Source of the DNA: Pseudomonadota bacterium
GTDB taxonomy: Bacteria > Pseudomonadota > Gammaproteobacteria > Burkholderiales > Rhodocyclaceae
DNA: 64,000 nt
Reading direction: 5' to 3'
Assembly: GCA_018240785.1 (NCBI GenBank)
Contig: JAFEFC010000016.1
Span: 62,001 to 126,000 of the forward strand
The notes beneath the pieces were generated by a model. That model was not told where the DNA came from. It worked only from the letters and a program-made list of their open reading frames with translations, and made no database searches. Below, in pieces: positions 1 to 9,280 of the stretch. The translations under genes were made by a program, and so were the position numbers. Every line of letters begins with the position of its first letter. Positions within the stretch are counted from its first letter, which is position 1.

Positions 1-51
1 CGGGAAACGCTCATCGATCCAGTTCAGCACAGCCTGAGATTTGGTCGTCAT
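1..51 (-). CDS. petB: Cytochrome b of the bc1 complex, N-terminal fragment
   Basis: Only the first 17 codons are inside the window; the gene runs off the left edge. The visible peptide starts MTTKSQAVLNWIDERFP, the usual N-terminus of proteobacterial cytochrome b. The ATG lies three bases beyond the petA stop, as expected for a petABC operon. Cytochrome b carries the quinol oxidation and reduction sites and two b hemes in the inner membrane. The identification rests on this short N-terminus plus its place directly after the Rieske gene. Confidence 0.8.
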   Translation of the reverse strand, partial: MTTKSQAVLNWIDERFP

Positions 52-54
52 CGC

Positions 55-648
55 TTATGCCTTTCCGTCGTCACCGACGAGGATGGTGGTGTCTGCGAGG
101 TACTTGTAAGGCGGTATCTCGAGATTGTCCGGCGCCGGCATGCTCTTGTAGACGCGGCCGGCGAGGTCGAACTGAGAGCCATGGCACGGGCACAGGAAAC
201 CACCAGGCCAGTCCGCCCCCATGCCGCTTTCGGCACCGACCTTGAACTTTTCCGAAGGCGAACAGCCGAGGTGGGTGCAGATGCCCACCGCCACCAGATA
301 CTCGGGCTTGATCGAGCGGTACTTGTTCTTCGCGTACTCGGGCTGCATCGGCTTGTTCGAAGCCGGATCGCTGACCTTGTCTTCGGTCTGGTCCAGCGAG
401 GCCAGCATCTCGGGCGTGCGACGCAGGATCCAGACCGGCTTGCCGCGCCATTCCACAGTCATCATCTCGCCCGGCGCGAGCTTCCCGATATCCGCCTCGA
501 CCGGCGCGCCGGCTGCCTTGGCACGCTCCGACGGCGTCAGGCTGGCGACGAACGGAACCGCCGTCGCCACGGCGGCAACGCCGCCCGCAGCCGACGTCGC
601 CAGCAACAGAGTGCGGCGGCCGCTGTCCACTTCTTGATCAACGCTCAT
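55..648 (-). CDS. petA: Ubiquinol-cytochrome c reductase iron-sulfur (Rieske) subunit
   Basis: A 197-residue Rieske subunit of the cytochrome bc1 complex, which passes electrons from ubiquinol to cytochrome c1. Arg11-Arg12 followed by a hydrophobic stretch (about 13-36) is a Tat-type signal anchor. The 2Fe-2S ligands are complete: CTHLGC at 124-129 and CPCHGS at 153-158. The ATG at 648 is chosen over an in-frame ATG further upstream because it puts the Tat motif at the proper distance from the N-terminus and follows a GAGGG ribosome site. petB follows directly. Confidence 0.95.
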   Translation of the reverse strand: MSVDQEVDSGRRTLLLATSAAGGVAAVATAVPFVASLTPSERAKAAGAPVEADIGKLAPGEMMTVEWRGKPVWILRRTPEMLASLDQTEDKVSDPASNKPMQPEYAKNKYRSIKPEYLVAVGICTHLGCSPSEKFKVGAESGMGADWPGGFLCPCHGSQFDLAGRVYKSMPAPDNLEIPPYKYLADTTILVGDDGKA

Positions 649-700
649 GACCCTCTTCCCAAAAAGGAAAACGAAAGACCCGGATACAAAAAACTGGAAG

Positions 701-706
701 AGTATA
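701..706 (-). promoter_or_regulatory. Possible -10 element for petABC
   Basis: TATACT on the minus strand, about 53 bases before the petA ATG, in the otherwise empty petA-recR gap. The matching -35 hexamer (TTTCTC, 17 bases upstream) is poor, so this is only a candidate. Confidence 0.3.
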
Positions 707-829
707 TCCGATTCGCTGCAGCAGAGAAAGCGCGCGAGCCGCAGTTCCATACGGGACAAGGCTTTGCGCGAATTATTCGCAGTTGCGGAAGCCTCGGGAT
801 GGATCAGGTATGCTGCAGCACAGCATCGA

Positions 830-1423
830 TCAGACGGACCGGCGCTCGACCAGCGCCTGGGCGATCGTGCCGGTGTCCGTGTGCTCCAGTTCGCCCCCTA
901 CCGGCACGCCGCGAGACAGCCGGCTGACCTTGACGCCTCGGGCCGACAGTAGCGTCGCGATGGTGTGCGCGGTGGCCTCGCCTTCGTTGGTGAAATTGGT
1001 GGCGAGGATGACCTCGGCCACAGCGGGATCGTTCGCCCGCGCGATGAGCTTGTCGAGCTTCAATTCGCGCGGGCCGACGCCGTCGAGCGGCGACAGTCGC
1101 CCCATCAGCACGTAGTAGAGTCCGTTGTAGGACTGGGTCTGCTCGATCATCGCAAGATCGGCCGGCATCTCGACGATGCACAGCAGCGAGGCGTCGCGCC
1201 GGGGATTGGCGCAGCGCTCGCAGATCTCGCTTTCGGTGAAGGTGTTGCAGCGCTCGCAGTGACGCAGCACCTCGAGCGCATGCGACAGGGCGCGGGCGAG
1301 GCGGCCCGCGCCGCGCTGGTCACGCTGCAGCAGATGATAAGCCATGCGCTGCGCCGACTTCGGCCCCACGCCCGGCAGGCAGCGCAGCGCCTCGATGAGT
1401 TCGTCGAGGCTCGATGGCGTCAT
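830..1423 (-). CDS. recR: Recombination mediator RecR
   Basis: A 197-residue RecR, normal length. It acts with RecO and RecF to load RecA on SSB-coated gapped DNA. In order: a helix-hairpin-helix near residues 8-30 ([13 protein letters not shown]), a four-cysteine zinc finger (Cys56, Cys59, Cys68, Cys71), a Toprim domain from about 80 to 175, and a C-terminal Walker-B-like segment. It is the last gene of the dnaX-ybaB-recR unit, a widely conserved order, 13 bases after ybaB. Confidence 0.96.
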   Translation of the reverse strand: MTPSSLDELIEALRCLPGVGPKSAQRMAYHLLQRDQRGAGRLARALSHALEVLRHCERCNTFTESEICERCANPRRDASLLCIVEMPADLAMIEQTQSYNGLYYVLMGRLSPLDGVGPRELKLDKLIARANDPAVAEVILATNFTNEGEATAHTIATLLSARGVKVSRLSRGVPVGGELEHTDTGTIAQALVERRSV

Positions 1424-1436
1424 GCTGGCGACAGGC

Positions 1437-1760
1437 TCAGAACGGCAGCTTCATGCCGGGTGGCAGGTTCAGGCCCGCAGTGAAGCCGGACATCTTCTCC
1501 TGGGTCGTCGACTCGACCTTGCGGACTGCGTCGTTGACCGCGGCAGCGACCAGATCCTCGAGCATTTCCTTGTCGTCCATGACCGACTCGTCGATGGACA
1601 CCCGGCGCACGTCGTACTTGCAGGTCATCAGCACCTTGACCATGCCCGCGCCGGACTGGCCCTCGACCTCGACGGTCGCGAGCTGGTCCTGCATCTTCTT
1701 CATGTTTTCCTGCATCTGCTGGGCCTGCTTCATCAGCCCGGCAAGGCCGCCTTTCATCAT
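1437..1760 (-). CDS. ybaB: YbaB/EbfC family nucleoid-associated protein
   Basis: A 107-residue YbaB/EbfC protein, a small dimeric DNA-binding protein found with dnaX and recR in most bacteria. It starts [14 protein letters not shown] and has the Gln/Met-rich N-terminal helix ([14 protein letters not shown]) typical of the family, then the conserved core ending in [12 protein letters not shown]. The start is the first of two adjacent ATGs; the open frame further upstream has no family similarity. Its exact cellular role is unsettled in the family at large. Confidence 0.93.
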   Translation of the reverse strand: MMKGGLAGLMKQAQQMQENMKKMQDQLATVEVEGQSGAGMVKVLMTCKYDVRRVSIDESVMDDKEMLEDLVAAAVNDAVRKVESTTQEKMSGFTAGLNLPPGMKLPF

Positions 1761-1830
1761 GGTGACGCTCCTCGGAGTTTGGATGGATTGGTGGATGGGT
1801 AGGGGTTGGGGCCGCGGACCGGTGCGGCGA

Positions 1831-3864
1831 TCAGATGGGTCGTACCGAGGCTTCGACCAGCGTGGCGTCGAAACGCTCGATGAGTTCGCGCACGAAGGGA
1901 TCGCTCTCGAGCGCGGCGACGGCCTCGGCGTGCCGCCCCCGGCGCTCCGCCTCGTCGCGCTGCGCCGGCGTCTCGCCGGCGATTTCGCCGAGCGCAACGG
2001 AGATCTTCAGCGGGCGACCGAGCGCGGCGCCGAGCTGTTCCTGCATGCGCTCGACCGCGTTGCGATTCATGTCCAAGAGGTGGCGATGAGTGTGCGACAG
2101 GCGCAGCCTCACGCCGCCTTCGTCGACACCCAGCCATTCGCAATGCTGCGCCAGTTCGCGGATCATGCCGCCCAGCCCGAGCGCGCGGATCACGCCGCGC
2201 CAGTCGGCCGCCGCCATCAGCGCAGCGACGTCGCCGTACGCCGACGCATCCCCGCCCCCTTCGGCGCCTGCAGTCGAGACGGCCGCATCTTCGCGCGTGG
2301 GGACGGGGGTTCCGGTCTCGGCGGTGATTGCCGCGGCTGACGCTGGGGCGACAGTCGCAACCGCCGCCGCAGGGCGCAAGGGCATGTCGTCCTCGTGCCA
2401 CGGCGGCGGGCCCTGCGTGCCGATGTCTTGCGCACTGGCGGCGAAGGCTTCGGGCGGCAGATCCTCCCACGGAGGAATGTCGCGCGCCGGCGCCGCTGTG
2501 GGACCCGCCGCAGGCAGAGCGGCAGCAACGGCTGGCACGACGGGTTCCGGGACTTTCACGGCGGCCGCCACCGCGGACGGCGGTGCCGCCCGGACGGGCT
2601 GCGGAGCCACTGGCGCTGGCCGCACCGGCGCTGGCTCGCGTTGCGCCGCCGGCGCGGCAGGATCGCGGCGCGACGGTGCGCTTTCAGCCGCGCCAGCCGG
2701 TGACGCGGCGCCGGCGGGCAGGCTCGTCGCACGGCCGCCGCCGCCGTGATCCGCCAGGCCTGCACTGCCCAGGGCCGGCGGCTGCTCCGGCCGGAACGCA
2801 TGCAGGCGCAGCAGGGTCATGGTGAAGCCGGTGTAGTCGTCCGGCGCAAGCGCCAGTTCGTCACGGCCATGGATGGCGATCTGATACGCCAGTTGCAGGT
2901 ATTCAGCGTCGAACTGGCCGGCGTGTTGCTGGAGGCGTGCCCGCTCGCCCTCATCGCCGATCGCGGCAGGTGCAAACTGCACCAGCGCGATGCGATGCAG
3001 CAGTGTCGCCAGGGTCTGCAGCGCTGCGTCGAAGGACAGGCTGCGCGCCTCCATGCCGTCCGCCGCTGCCAGCATCGCCGGCAGGTCGCCGGTCGCAAGC
3101 GCGTCGAGCACGGCATGGAGATGATCGTCGCCCACCGTGCCCAGCATGTGGGTGACCTGCTCCTCCTCGACCTTGCCCGCGCCGTGCGCGATCGCCTGGT
3201 CGAGCAGCGACAGCGCATCGCGCATGGAGCCGGCCGCGGCCTTGGCCAGATGGCGCAGCGCGCCCGGCTCGAAGGGCACCTCCTCCGCCTGCAGGATGCG
3301 GGTCAGGTGGTCGACGATATGCCCCTGCGGCATCTGCTTGAGGTTGAACTGCAGGCAGCGCGACAGGACCGTGACGGGAATCTTCTGCGGATCGGTGGTG
3401 GCGAGGATGAACTTGACATGCTCGGGCGGCTCCTCGAGCGTCTTCAGCATGGCGTTGAACGCATGCCCGGTGAGCATGTGCACTTCGTCGATCATGTACA
3501 CCTTGTAGCGCCCCTGCACCGGCGCATACACGGCCTTGTCGAGCAGCGCCGCCATGTCCTCCACGCCGCGGTTGGAGGCAGCGTCCATCTCGACATAATC
3601 GGGGAAGCGGTCGGCATCGATGGCGCGACACGCTTCGCACTGGCCACACGGCTCCGGTGTGATGCCCGTCTCGCAGTTGAGCGCCTTGGCCAGGATGCGG
3701 CTGATGGTGGTCTTGCCGACGCCGCGCGTCCCGGTGAACAGCCAGGCATGGTGCAGGCGCCCGGTGGCGAGGGCGTGCGTGAGCGCGCGCACGACGTGCT
3801 CCTGACCGACCAGCGTGCCGAAGGACTTCGGACGCCATTTGCGCGCAAGGACCTGATAGCTCAT
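1831..3864 (-). CDS. dnaX: DNA polymerase III subunit gamma/tau
   Basis: A 677-residue clamp-loader ATPase. Walker A is GTRGVGKT (45-52); the zinc cysteines are 64, 73, 76 and 79; the DEVH Walker B is at 126-129. After the conserved domains I-III, roughly residues 370-540 form an Ala/Pro-rich linker, followed by a tau-type C-terminal domain that binds the polymerase. The ATG at 3864 gives the canonical [12 protein letters not shown] start. I saw no A-rich slippery heptamer of the E. coli type, so a separate gamma form cannot be argued. First gene of dnaX-ybaB-recR. Confidence 0.96.
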   Translation of the reverse strand: MSYQVLARKWRPKSFGTLVGQEHVVRALTHALATGRLHHAWLFTGTRGVGKTTISRILAKALNCETGITPEPCGQCEACRAIDADRFPDYVEMDAASNRGVEDMAALLDKAVYAPVQGRYKVYMIDEVHMLTGHAFNAMLKTLEEPPEHVKFILATTDPQKIPVTVLSRCLQFNLKQMPQGHIVDHLTRILQAEEVPFEPGALRHLAKAAAGSMRDALSLLDQAIAHGAGKVEEEQVTHMLGTVGDDHLHAVLDALATGDLPAMLAAADGMEARSLSFDAALQTLATLLHRIALVQFAPAAIGDEGERARLQQHAGQFDAEYLQLAYQIAIHGRDELALAPDDYTGFTMTLLRLHAFRPEQPPALGSAGLADHGGGGRATSLPAGAASPAGAAESAPSRRDPAAPAAQREPAPVRPAPVAPQPVRAAPPSAVAAAVKVPEPVVPAVAAALPAAGPTAAPARDIPPWEDLPPEAFAASAQDIGTQGPPPWHEDDMPLRPAAAVATVAPASAAAITAETGTPVPTREDAAVSTAGAEGGGDASAYGDVAALMAAADWRGVIRALGLGGMIRELAQHCEWLGVDEGGVRLRLSHTHRHLLDMNRNAVERMQEQLGAALGRPLKISVALGEIAGETPAQRDEAERRGRHAEAVAALESDPFVRELIERFDATLVEASVRPI

Positions 3865-4037
3865 GGCGGCCGATTCTAGCAGAGGGCCCCGCACATGCCC
3901 GCGGTGATCGCAGCGCGCCCATGCCTCCGATACAGGCGCGCAATGCGCCCCATGCCCTCAACCGATTGGGCACCCCGGAGTTCGCTGACTATCCTACAAG
4001 AGCCGGAACGCCGGCCACCGTTGAAGGAGGACTTGAC

Positions 4038-4124
4038 ATGAACGGCATCGCTTTCGACCAATTCCTCGCGCAAGTCGTGGATTTGCTCTGCGCTGTGTGC
4101 GCCGACTACGCCCAGAGCCTTTGA
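4038..4124 (+). CDS. Possible 28-residue small protein of unknown function
   Basis: ATG at 4038 with a near-perfect Shine-Dalgarno AAGGAGG (4024-4030) seven bases upstream; TGA at 4122-4124. The peptide, MNGIAFDQFLAQ then VVDLLCAVCADYAQSL, has a short hydrophobic C-terminal half with two cysteines. It lies between the divergent dnaX and cfa genes, 53 bases before cfa. A small GCCGG/CCGGC hairpin (4002-4015) sits just before the ribosome site. I do not recognise a family. The strong ribosome site is the main argument; it could also be a leader peptide for cfa. Confidence 0.45.
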   Translation: MNGIAFDQFLAQVVDLLCAVCADYAQSL

Positions 4125-4177
4125 GGCGGGGCACCCGGTTCATTGCTTGAGGCGCCCCGAGTCGCAAGGAATTCGGT

Positions 4178-5401
4178 ATGGAAAGTGCGCGCAACACCCT
4201 CCACCACCACACCGATGATCGCGCGCCGCAGCCTCATCGCGCTGCCCGCAGCCGGTTGCGGCGGCGCCTGAGCCTTCGAGACGCGGCCGTCGACGCGATC
4301 ACCGCCCTGCTGGCCGAGGCCGGCATCGAGGTCGGCGGCGACCGCCCGTGGGACATGCGCATGCATCACCCGCAGGCGGCCGAGCGCATCCTCGCACGGG
4401 GCAGTCTGGGCCTGGGCGAGAGCTACATGGAAGGCGGGTGGGATTGCGACCGGGTCGACGAATTCATCGCCCGCGTGCTGACGGCCAGGCTCGATGAGGA
4501 AGTCGGCACCGCCGCGCTGATGGTGCACGGACTGCGTGCGCGCCTGTTCAACCTGCAGAACCTGCGCCGCACCTGGCAGGTCGGCGAGGTGCATTACAAC
4601 CTCGGCAACGATTTCTTCGAGGCCATGCTCGACCCCTCCATGGCCTACACCTGCGGCTACTGGGCCCGGGCTGACAACCTGGCAGACGCCCAGCGCGCCA
4701 AACTTGACCTGATCTGCCGCAAACTGGGCCTGGCGCCCGGCATGCGCCTGCTCGACATCGGCTGCGGCTGGGGCAGCCTGATGCGATACGCCGCGGAACA
4801 TTACGGCGTCGAATGCGTCGGCCTCACCATCTCGCGCGAGCAGGCCGAGTTCGGCCAGGCGCGCTGCAGCGGCCTGCCGGTGAGCTTCCGGCTGCAGGAT
4901 TACCGCCAGTTCAATCGCGGCGGCAGCGAACGCTTCGACCGCATCGCCTCGGTCGGCATGTTCGAGCATGTCGGCGCCAAGAACCACGTCGCCCTGTTCG
5001 AGATGGCCAGGCGCAGCCTGGCGGACGATGGCCTGTTCCTGCTGCACACCATCGGCAAGAACGTGCGCCGCACGCCCACCGACCCGTGGATAGACCGCTA
5101 CATCTTCCCCAATGGCGACCTGCCCGCGCTCGGCCAGATCGCCGACGCCGCGGAAGACTGCTTCATCGTCGAGGACGTGCACAACTTCGGCGCCGACTAC
5201 GACCGCACGCTGATGGCCTGGCATGCGCGCTTCGAGGCGGCCTGGCCGCAATTCGCCGAGCGCTATGGACAGCGCTTCTACCGCATGTGGCGTTATTACC
5301 TTCTCGCCTGCGCCGGCACTTTCCGCGCGCGCAGCAACCAGTTGTGGCAGTTGGTGCTGTCACCGACAGGCGTGTCGGGCGGCTACAGGCGGCCGGAATA
5401 G
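4178..5401 (+). CDS. cfa: Cyclopropane-fatty-acyl-phospholipid synthase
   Basis: A 407-residue S-adenosylmethionine-dependent enzyme that methylenates cis double bonds of membrane phospholipid acyl chains. Typical family segments are visible: HYNLGNDFF (139-147), MAYTCGYW (155-162), the SAM-binding motif LLDIGCGWG (191-199), and SVGMFEHVG followed by LHTIGKN. The N-terminal 30 residues are basic and His-rich and look less conserved. It is a single gene, followed by a hairpin at 5427-5451. Confidence 0.93.
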   Translation: MESARNTLHHHTDDRAPQPHRAARSRLRRRLSLRDAAVDAITALLAEAGIEVGGDRPWDMRMHHPQAAERILARGSLGLGESYMEGGWDCDRVDEFIARVLTARLDEEVGTAALMVHGLRARLFNLQNLRRTWQVGEVHYNLGNDFFEAMLDPSMAYTCGYWARADNLADAQRAKLDLICRKLGLAPGMRLLDIGCGWGSLMRYAAEHYGVECVGLTISREQAEFGQARCSGLPVSFRLQDYRQFNRGGSERFDRIASVGMFEHVGAKNHVALFEMARRSLADDGLFLLHTIGKNVRRTPTDPWIDRYIFPNGDLPALGQIADAAEDCFIVEDVHNFGADYDRTLMAWHARFEAAWPQFAERYGQRFYRMWRYYLLACAGTFRARSNQLWQLVLSPTGVSGGYRRPE

Positions 5402-5426
5402 CGAACGCGCAGGAACGACAAAGACG

Positions 5427-5451
5427 AAGGGCGCCCACCAGGAGCGCCCTT
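5427..5451. terminator. Inverted repeat between cfa and ffs
   Basis: Eight-base perfect arms AAGGGCGC and GCGCCCTT separated by nine bases. On the minus strand the stem is followed by CGTCTTTGTC, so it best fits a terminator for the SRP RNA; it may also end cfa, which converges on it. Confidence 0.5.
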
Positions 5452-5467
5452 AGACATGCATTCGGAG

Positions 5468-5570
<103 letters not shown>

Positions 5571-5705
5571 CCGGCATTGTAGCCGCGATGCCAACCCAAT
5601 GCACCAGTAATTCGACGGCGGGGATTCCCTGCCCTCGCGTGCGTCGCGGAGGCCGGGACGGTTATCCTTCACCCCCTGCAAATCCTGCATGTCGATGGAG
5701 CTTCC

Positions 5706-6530
5706 ATGTCCCACGCCCAGCAACTCCTCCGCGAACGTTATGGCGACGACAGCCTGCCTGCGCCGGGCGCCTGGTCGCCGATCATCGAGCACCTGCTCGC
5801 GCACAGCTCGGACCGCACCTTCCTGTCCGACCCGGTCACCGACGATCAGCTCACCGCCATCATTGCCGCCGCGCAGTCGGCCTCCAGTTCCTCCAACCTG
5901 CAGGCCTGGAGCGTGATCGCAGTGCGCGACGCCGCCATCCGCACCAGGCTGGCCGAACTCGCCGGTAACCAGGCCCATGTGCGCGACGCCCCACTGCAGC
6001 TCGTCTGGCTCGCCGACCTCGCGCGCCTGGAACACATCGCACACCAGGCCGAGCGCCCCTCGGCCGCGCTCGACTACCTCGAGATGTTCATCGTCGGTGT
6101 GATCGATGCGGCGCTCGCGGCGCAGAACGCGGTGGCCGCGGCCGAATCGCTCGGCCTCGGCACGGTGTACATCGGCGGCATGCGCAACCGGCCGGAAGAC
6201 GTCGCCGCCCTGCTCGACCTGCCGCCGAAGGTGGTGGCAGTGTTCGGCATGTGCGTCGGCACGCCCGACCCGGCACGCCCTTCCTCGATCAAGCCGCGAC
6301 CGCCGCAGTCCGTGGTGCTGCACCACGAGCGTTACACGTCGCTGGAGCGACAGGATGTGGGCATCGAGGCCTACAACCGCGCCATGGCACAGTTCTACGA
6401 GGCGCAGAAGATGAACGTGCATGGCACCTGGGCGGTGCATTCGGCCAAGCGCATCGCCGGGCCGGAAACGCTCTCCGGCCGCGACCGCCTGGTGGAAGCA
6501 CTGCACAACCGCGGCTTCATCCTCAAGTGA
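5706..6530 (+). CDS. NfsA/Frp-type NAD(P)H-dependent nitroreductase (FMN)
   Basis: A 274-residue nitroreductase-family flavoprotein. An N-terminal FMN-phosphate segment is visible (ASSSSNLQAWSVIAV, about 60-74). A central region carries the cofactor-binding GLGTVYIGGMRN, and CVGTPD with a following basic stretch matches NADPH-dependent oxygen-insensitive enzymes of the NfsA group. Such enzymes reduce nitro groups, quinones or flavins in the cytoplasm; the physiological substrate cannot be told from sequence. It stands alone between ffs and the rhodanese gene. Confidence 0.85.
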   Translation: MSHAQQLLRERYGDDSLPAPGAWSPIIEHLLAHSSDRTFLSDPVTDDQLTAIIAAAQSASSSSNLQAWSVIAVRDAAIRTRLAELAGNQAHVRDAPLQLVWLADLARLEHIAHQAERPSAALDYLEMFIVGVIDAALAAQNAVAAAESLGLGTVYIGGMRNRPEDVAALLDLPPKVVAVFGMCVGTPDPARPSSIKPRPPQSVVLHHERYTSLERQDVGIEAYNRAMAQFYEAQKMNVHGTWAVHSAKRIAGPETLSGRDRLVEALHNRGFILK

Positions 6531-6561
6531 GGGCTCGCTCCAGGGCTCGATGATCGGTTCA

Positions 6562-6586
6562 TGCTGGCGGCATGCGGCCGCCAGCA
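6562..6586. terminator. Stem-loop downstream of the nitroreductase gene
   Basis: Perfect ten-base arms TGCTGGCGGC and GCCGCCAGCA around a five-base loop, 32 bases after the nitroreductase stop. No T-run follows, so it is either a weak or factor-assisted terminator or an RNA end protector. Confidence 0.4.
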
Positions 6587-6704
6587 CACCATAAATGACT
6601 GCAATTCATAAGCAAATCATTGCATACCACTTCTTGAATCTAAGGCGGCCGATTAAAGTGGCAACCCTGCCCGACAGTCCGGGTCCCCGCTTGCAGAGAA
6701 GACC

Positions 6705-7682
6705 ATGCTGAAAAAAGTCGCCATCGCCGCTGCCATCGTTGCCGGCACGCTCGTCGCCGCCGTTCCGTCGGCCGCCCTCGCCAACACGCCTGCCGCCTCG
6801 GTCACCGCTGCGGCCACGCCCCTGATCAAGGCGCAGGACCTGAAGAACCTGGTCGGCCAGCCCGACGTCCGCATCCTCGACATCCGCGCCGAGAAGGACT
6901 ACGCCGCCGGCCACATCCCCGGTGCCATCAGCACACCCTATGCGCAGTACCGCGGCCCGCAGGACAACCCGGGCGCGCTGCAGTCCGAGGCGAAACTCAC
7001 CGACGTCCTGCGCAAGGCCGGCATCGACGCTGGCAGCCGCGTCGTCGTCGTGCATGGCGGCAGTGACCATACCGATTTCGGCGCCGCCGCCCGCGTCTAC
7101 TGGACGCTCAAGGCCGGCGGCGTCACCCGCCTGTCGATCGCCGACGGCGGCACCGCGGCGTGGAAGGCGGCGGGCGGCGCCCTCGAGACGGCCGCGCCGA
7201 ACGTGACGCCGAGCCAGTTCAGCTTCCGCTACGACAAGTCGATGATCGCCACCAAGGACGAGATCGCCGCCGCGCTGCAGGCGGGCAAGGCACCGGTGCT
7301 GCTCGACGCGCGTCCGGCCAGCTTCTTCAAGGGCGAACAACGCGCCGACGCATCCGCCCGCTATGGCACCCTGCCCGGCGCCCGCGCGCTGGACAATGCC
7401 GGCTTCTTCAACAGGGGCGACGTGACGCTCAAGCCCGAATCCGAGCTGCGCACCCTGGTGCAGCAGGCCGGCGTCGACAGCACGCCGACGGTGTCCTTCT
7501 GCAACACCGGCCACTGGGCCGCGACCAACTGGTTCGTGCTGTCCGAAATCGCCGGCAACAAGAACGTGAAGCTGTATCCGGAATCGGTGGTGGAGTGGAG
7601 CAAGACCGACCTGCCGATGGACAACCAGCCGTCGCGCATCACCGCCCTGCTGCAGGACGCCAAGCGTTCGCTGGCGAAGTAA
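6705..7682 (+). CDS. Periplasmic two-domain rhodanese (sulfurtransferase)
   Basis: A 325-residue exported sulfurtransferase with a signal peptide ending near SAALA-N (26/27). Two rhodanese domains follow (about 36-160 and 180-310). The C-terminal one has the catalytic loop SFCNTGHWAA with Cys266. The N-terminal one has HGGSDH (117-122) where the loop would be and no cysteine, as is usual for tandem rhodaneses. The next gene is a YeeE/YedE-type transporter 16 bases on, suggesting joint work on thiosulfate or persulfide sulfur. An alternative view is a thiosulfate-cyanide sulfurtransferase for detoxification. Confidence 0.88.
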   Translation: MLKKVAIAAAIVAGTLVAAVPSAALANTPAASVTAAATPLIKAQDLKNLVGQPDVRILDIRAEKDYAAGHIPGAISTPYAQYRGPQDNPGALQSEAKLTDVLRKAGIDAGSRVVVVHGGSDHTDFGAAARVYWTLKAGGVTRLSIADGGTAAWKAAGGALETAAPNVTPSQFSFRYDKSMIATKDEIAAALQAGKAPVLLDARPASFFKGEQRADASARYGTLPGARALDNAGFFNRGDVTLKPESELRTLVQQAGVDSTPTVSFCNTGHWAATNWFVLSEIAGNKNVKLYPESVVEWSKTDLPMDNQPSRITALLQDAKRSLAK

Positions 7683-7698
7683 GCAAGCGGAGTTTGAA

Positions 7699-8817
7699 AT
7701 GCGTTTCCTGATGCGCCTCCTGCTGGTCGCAGGCGGCCTGGGCGGCATTTTCGCCGTCACTCTGGCGGCAGGCCTGCGCCAGGGCCTGCTCGCCCTGCTG
7801 GGCATCGGCTTCGGCGCGGTGCTGCAGGGCGCCCGCTTCGGCTTCACCACCGGCTGGCGCGACTACATCGAGCGCCGCGATCCGCAGGGCCTGTGGGCGC
7901 AGATGCTGCTTCTGGTGCTCGCCGCCGCGTTCACCCTGCCTCTGCTCGCCAGCCATCCGGGCGAGCTCGTCGGCGCAGTCGCACCGCTGACGATCAGCCT
8001 GGTGCTGGGCGCCTTCCTGTTCGGCGCGGCAATGCAGCTCGCCGACGGCTGCGGCTCCGGCACGCTGTACAAGGCCGGCGGCGGTGCGCCGATTTCGTTC
8101 GCCGTGCTGCCCACCTTCGCCTTCGGCAGCTTCCTCGGCGCCTCGCACCAGCCGGCCTGGATCGCGCTCGGCGGCCTGCCGCCGGTGGATCTGCTGCGCT
8201 ACGGCTGGCCGGTGGCGCTGGCCATCACCGTGGTCGGCTGCGGCCTGGTGTCGTGGCTGGCAGCGCGCGGCGCGCAACGTCATCGCGCGGCCGGCGGGCA
8301 GACGTCGATCGTGACAGGCGGCACCGGCTGGTCGCGGCGCTGGTGGATCGGCGCCCTGCTGCTGGCAGCCTTGTACACCGCCCACTTGGTGGTAGCCGGC
8401 CAGCCGTGGGGCATCGTCTATGGCATCGGCCTGTGGGGGGCGAAGCTCGTTTCCGCGCTGGGCTGGAGTCCGGCCGGCGATCCGTTCTGGGGTGCCGACC
8501 CGCATGCGCTGCGGCTGGCCGAGCCGGTGCTGTTCGACGTTACCTCGGTGACCAACTTCGGCCTGATCTACGGCGCACTGGCCGCCTCGCGCTGGAGCGG
8601 CCCGGCGGATTTCCGCGCGCCGACGGCGAAGCGCCTGCTCGCCGGCGCGGTGGCCGGTCTGGTGATGGGTTACAGCGCGCGCATGGCCTTCGGCTGCAAC
8701 GTGGGCGCCTTCCTTGGCGGCATCGCGTCGGCCAGCATGCACGGCTGGGTGTGGTTCGCGCTGGCTTTCGCCGGCTCGATGGTAGGCGTGCGCCTGCGCC
8801 AGCGCGTGAGCGCCTGA
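7699..8817 (+). CDS. YeeE/YedE family membrane transporter (TsuA-like, thiosulfate/sulfur)
   Basis: A 372-residue polytopic inner-membrane protein with about nine to ten hydrophobic segments. Two signature cysteine loops are present: ADGCGSGTLYKAGGG (Cys118) and MAFGCNVGAFLGGIAS (Cys333). In the characterised TsuA relatives, such cysteines lining the pore pass thiosulfate. It lies 16 bases after the periplasmic rhodanese and 13 before a small membrane protein, so the three are probably one unit. The substrate is inferred from the family and neighbour. Confidence 0.85.
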   Translation: MRFLMRLLLVAGGLGGIFAVTLAAGLRQGLLALLGIGFGAVLQGARFGFTTGWRDYIERRDPQGLWAQMLLLVLAAAFTLPLLASHPGELVGAVAPLTISLVLGAFLFGAAMQLADGCGSGTLYKAGGGAPISFAVLPTFAFGSFLGASHQPAWIALGGLPPVDLLRYGWPVALAITVVGCGLVSWLAARGAQRHRAAGGQTSIVTGGTGWSRRWWIGALLLAALYTAHLVVAGQPWGIVYGIGLWGAKLVSALGWSPAGDPFWGADPHALRLAEPVLFDVTSVTNFGLIYGALAASRWSGPADFRAPTAKRLLAGAVAGLVMGYSARMAFGCNVGAFLGGIASASMHGWVWFALAFAGSMVGVRLRQRVSA

Positions 8818-8830
8818 TGGAGACCCGGAC

Positions 8831-8998
8831 ATGAATGGAAGACGAATCTTCAGCCTGATCTCCAACCTGTTCTGGGTGCTGGTGGTGGCGCTGATCGCGC
8901 TGGACACCGCCAGCAGCAAGGGCAGCCGCGTCGAACCCCCGCCGATCGCGCTCGGCAGCGGACAGGCGGCGAGCGGCGGGCATTGCTCGGGGCGGTGA
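8831..8998 (+). CDS. 55-residue single-pass membrane protein, unknown function
   Basis: A small ORF starting 13 bases after the transporter stop, with a GGAGA ribosome site in front (within 8818-8823). The N-terminus MNGRRIFSLISN is basic. It is followed by a strongly hydrophobic stretch (about residues 9-25, LISNLFWVLVVALIALD), then a polar tail with one Cys near the end (HCSGR). The codon pattern matches its neighbours. Position and topology suggest an accessory subunit of the preceding sulfur transporter or a membrane anchor. No family was recognised. Confidence 0.6.
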   Translation: MNGRRIFSLISNLFWVLVVALIALDTASSKGSRVEPPPIALGSGQAASGGHCSGR

Positions 8999-9072
8999 TG
9001 TGGTCTTGGCGTTCTTGGGCGATGGCTCAGCGCCTTGCCTTTTCCTGTCGGGGAGTTCATCGCGAGGTCCCC

Positions 9073-9181
9073 GGCAGGAGCCGCACCGGGCATTCCTTCC
9101 GCAGCCTGCGGAACTCGCCGTCGCTGCGCTCGGCTCAGACAGTCCTCGGCTGCTCCAGGAACGCCCGGCACGGCTCCTGCC
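9073..9181. repeat. Long imperfect palindrome, intergenic repeat element copy A
   Basis: Outer arms 9073-9097 and 9157-9181 are complementary over 25 bases with three mismatches. Inside (9106-9149) lies a core, TGCGGAACTCGCC...GCTCAGACAGTCCTC, whose reverse complement reappears in copy B. The element does not code and lies between two gene ends. It resembles the dispersed palindromic elements common in GC-rich betaproteobacteria. Confidence 0.65.
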
Positions 9182-9280
9182 TGCCCTATTGCCCTAACCG
9201 AAGATGTGAAGAACCTCGTTTCAGGCGAGTTCTCCCACACCGCGCAGGCGGTCACCCTCTCGGAGCATGCACGACGCGAG

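Noticed and set aside
1831-3864. Programmed frameshift in dnaX
   Set aside because: I found no AAAAAAG-type slippery heptamer with a following stem in the linker region, so a gamma product cannot be supported.
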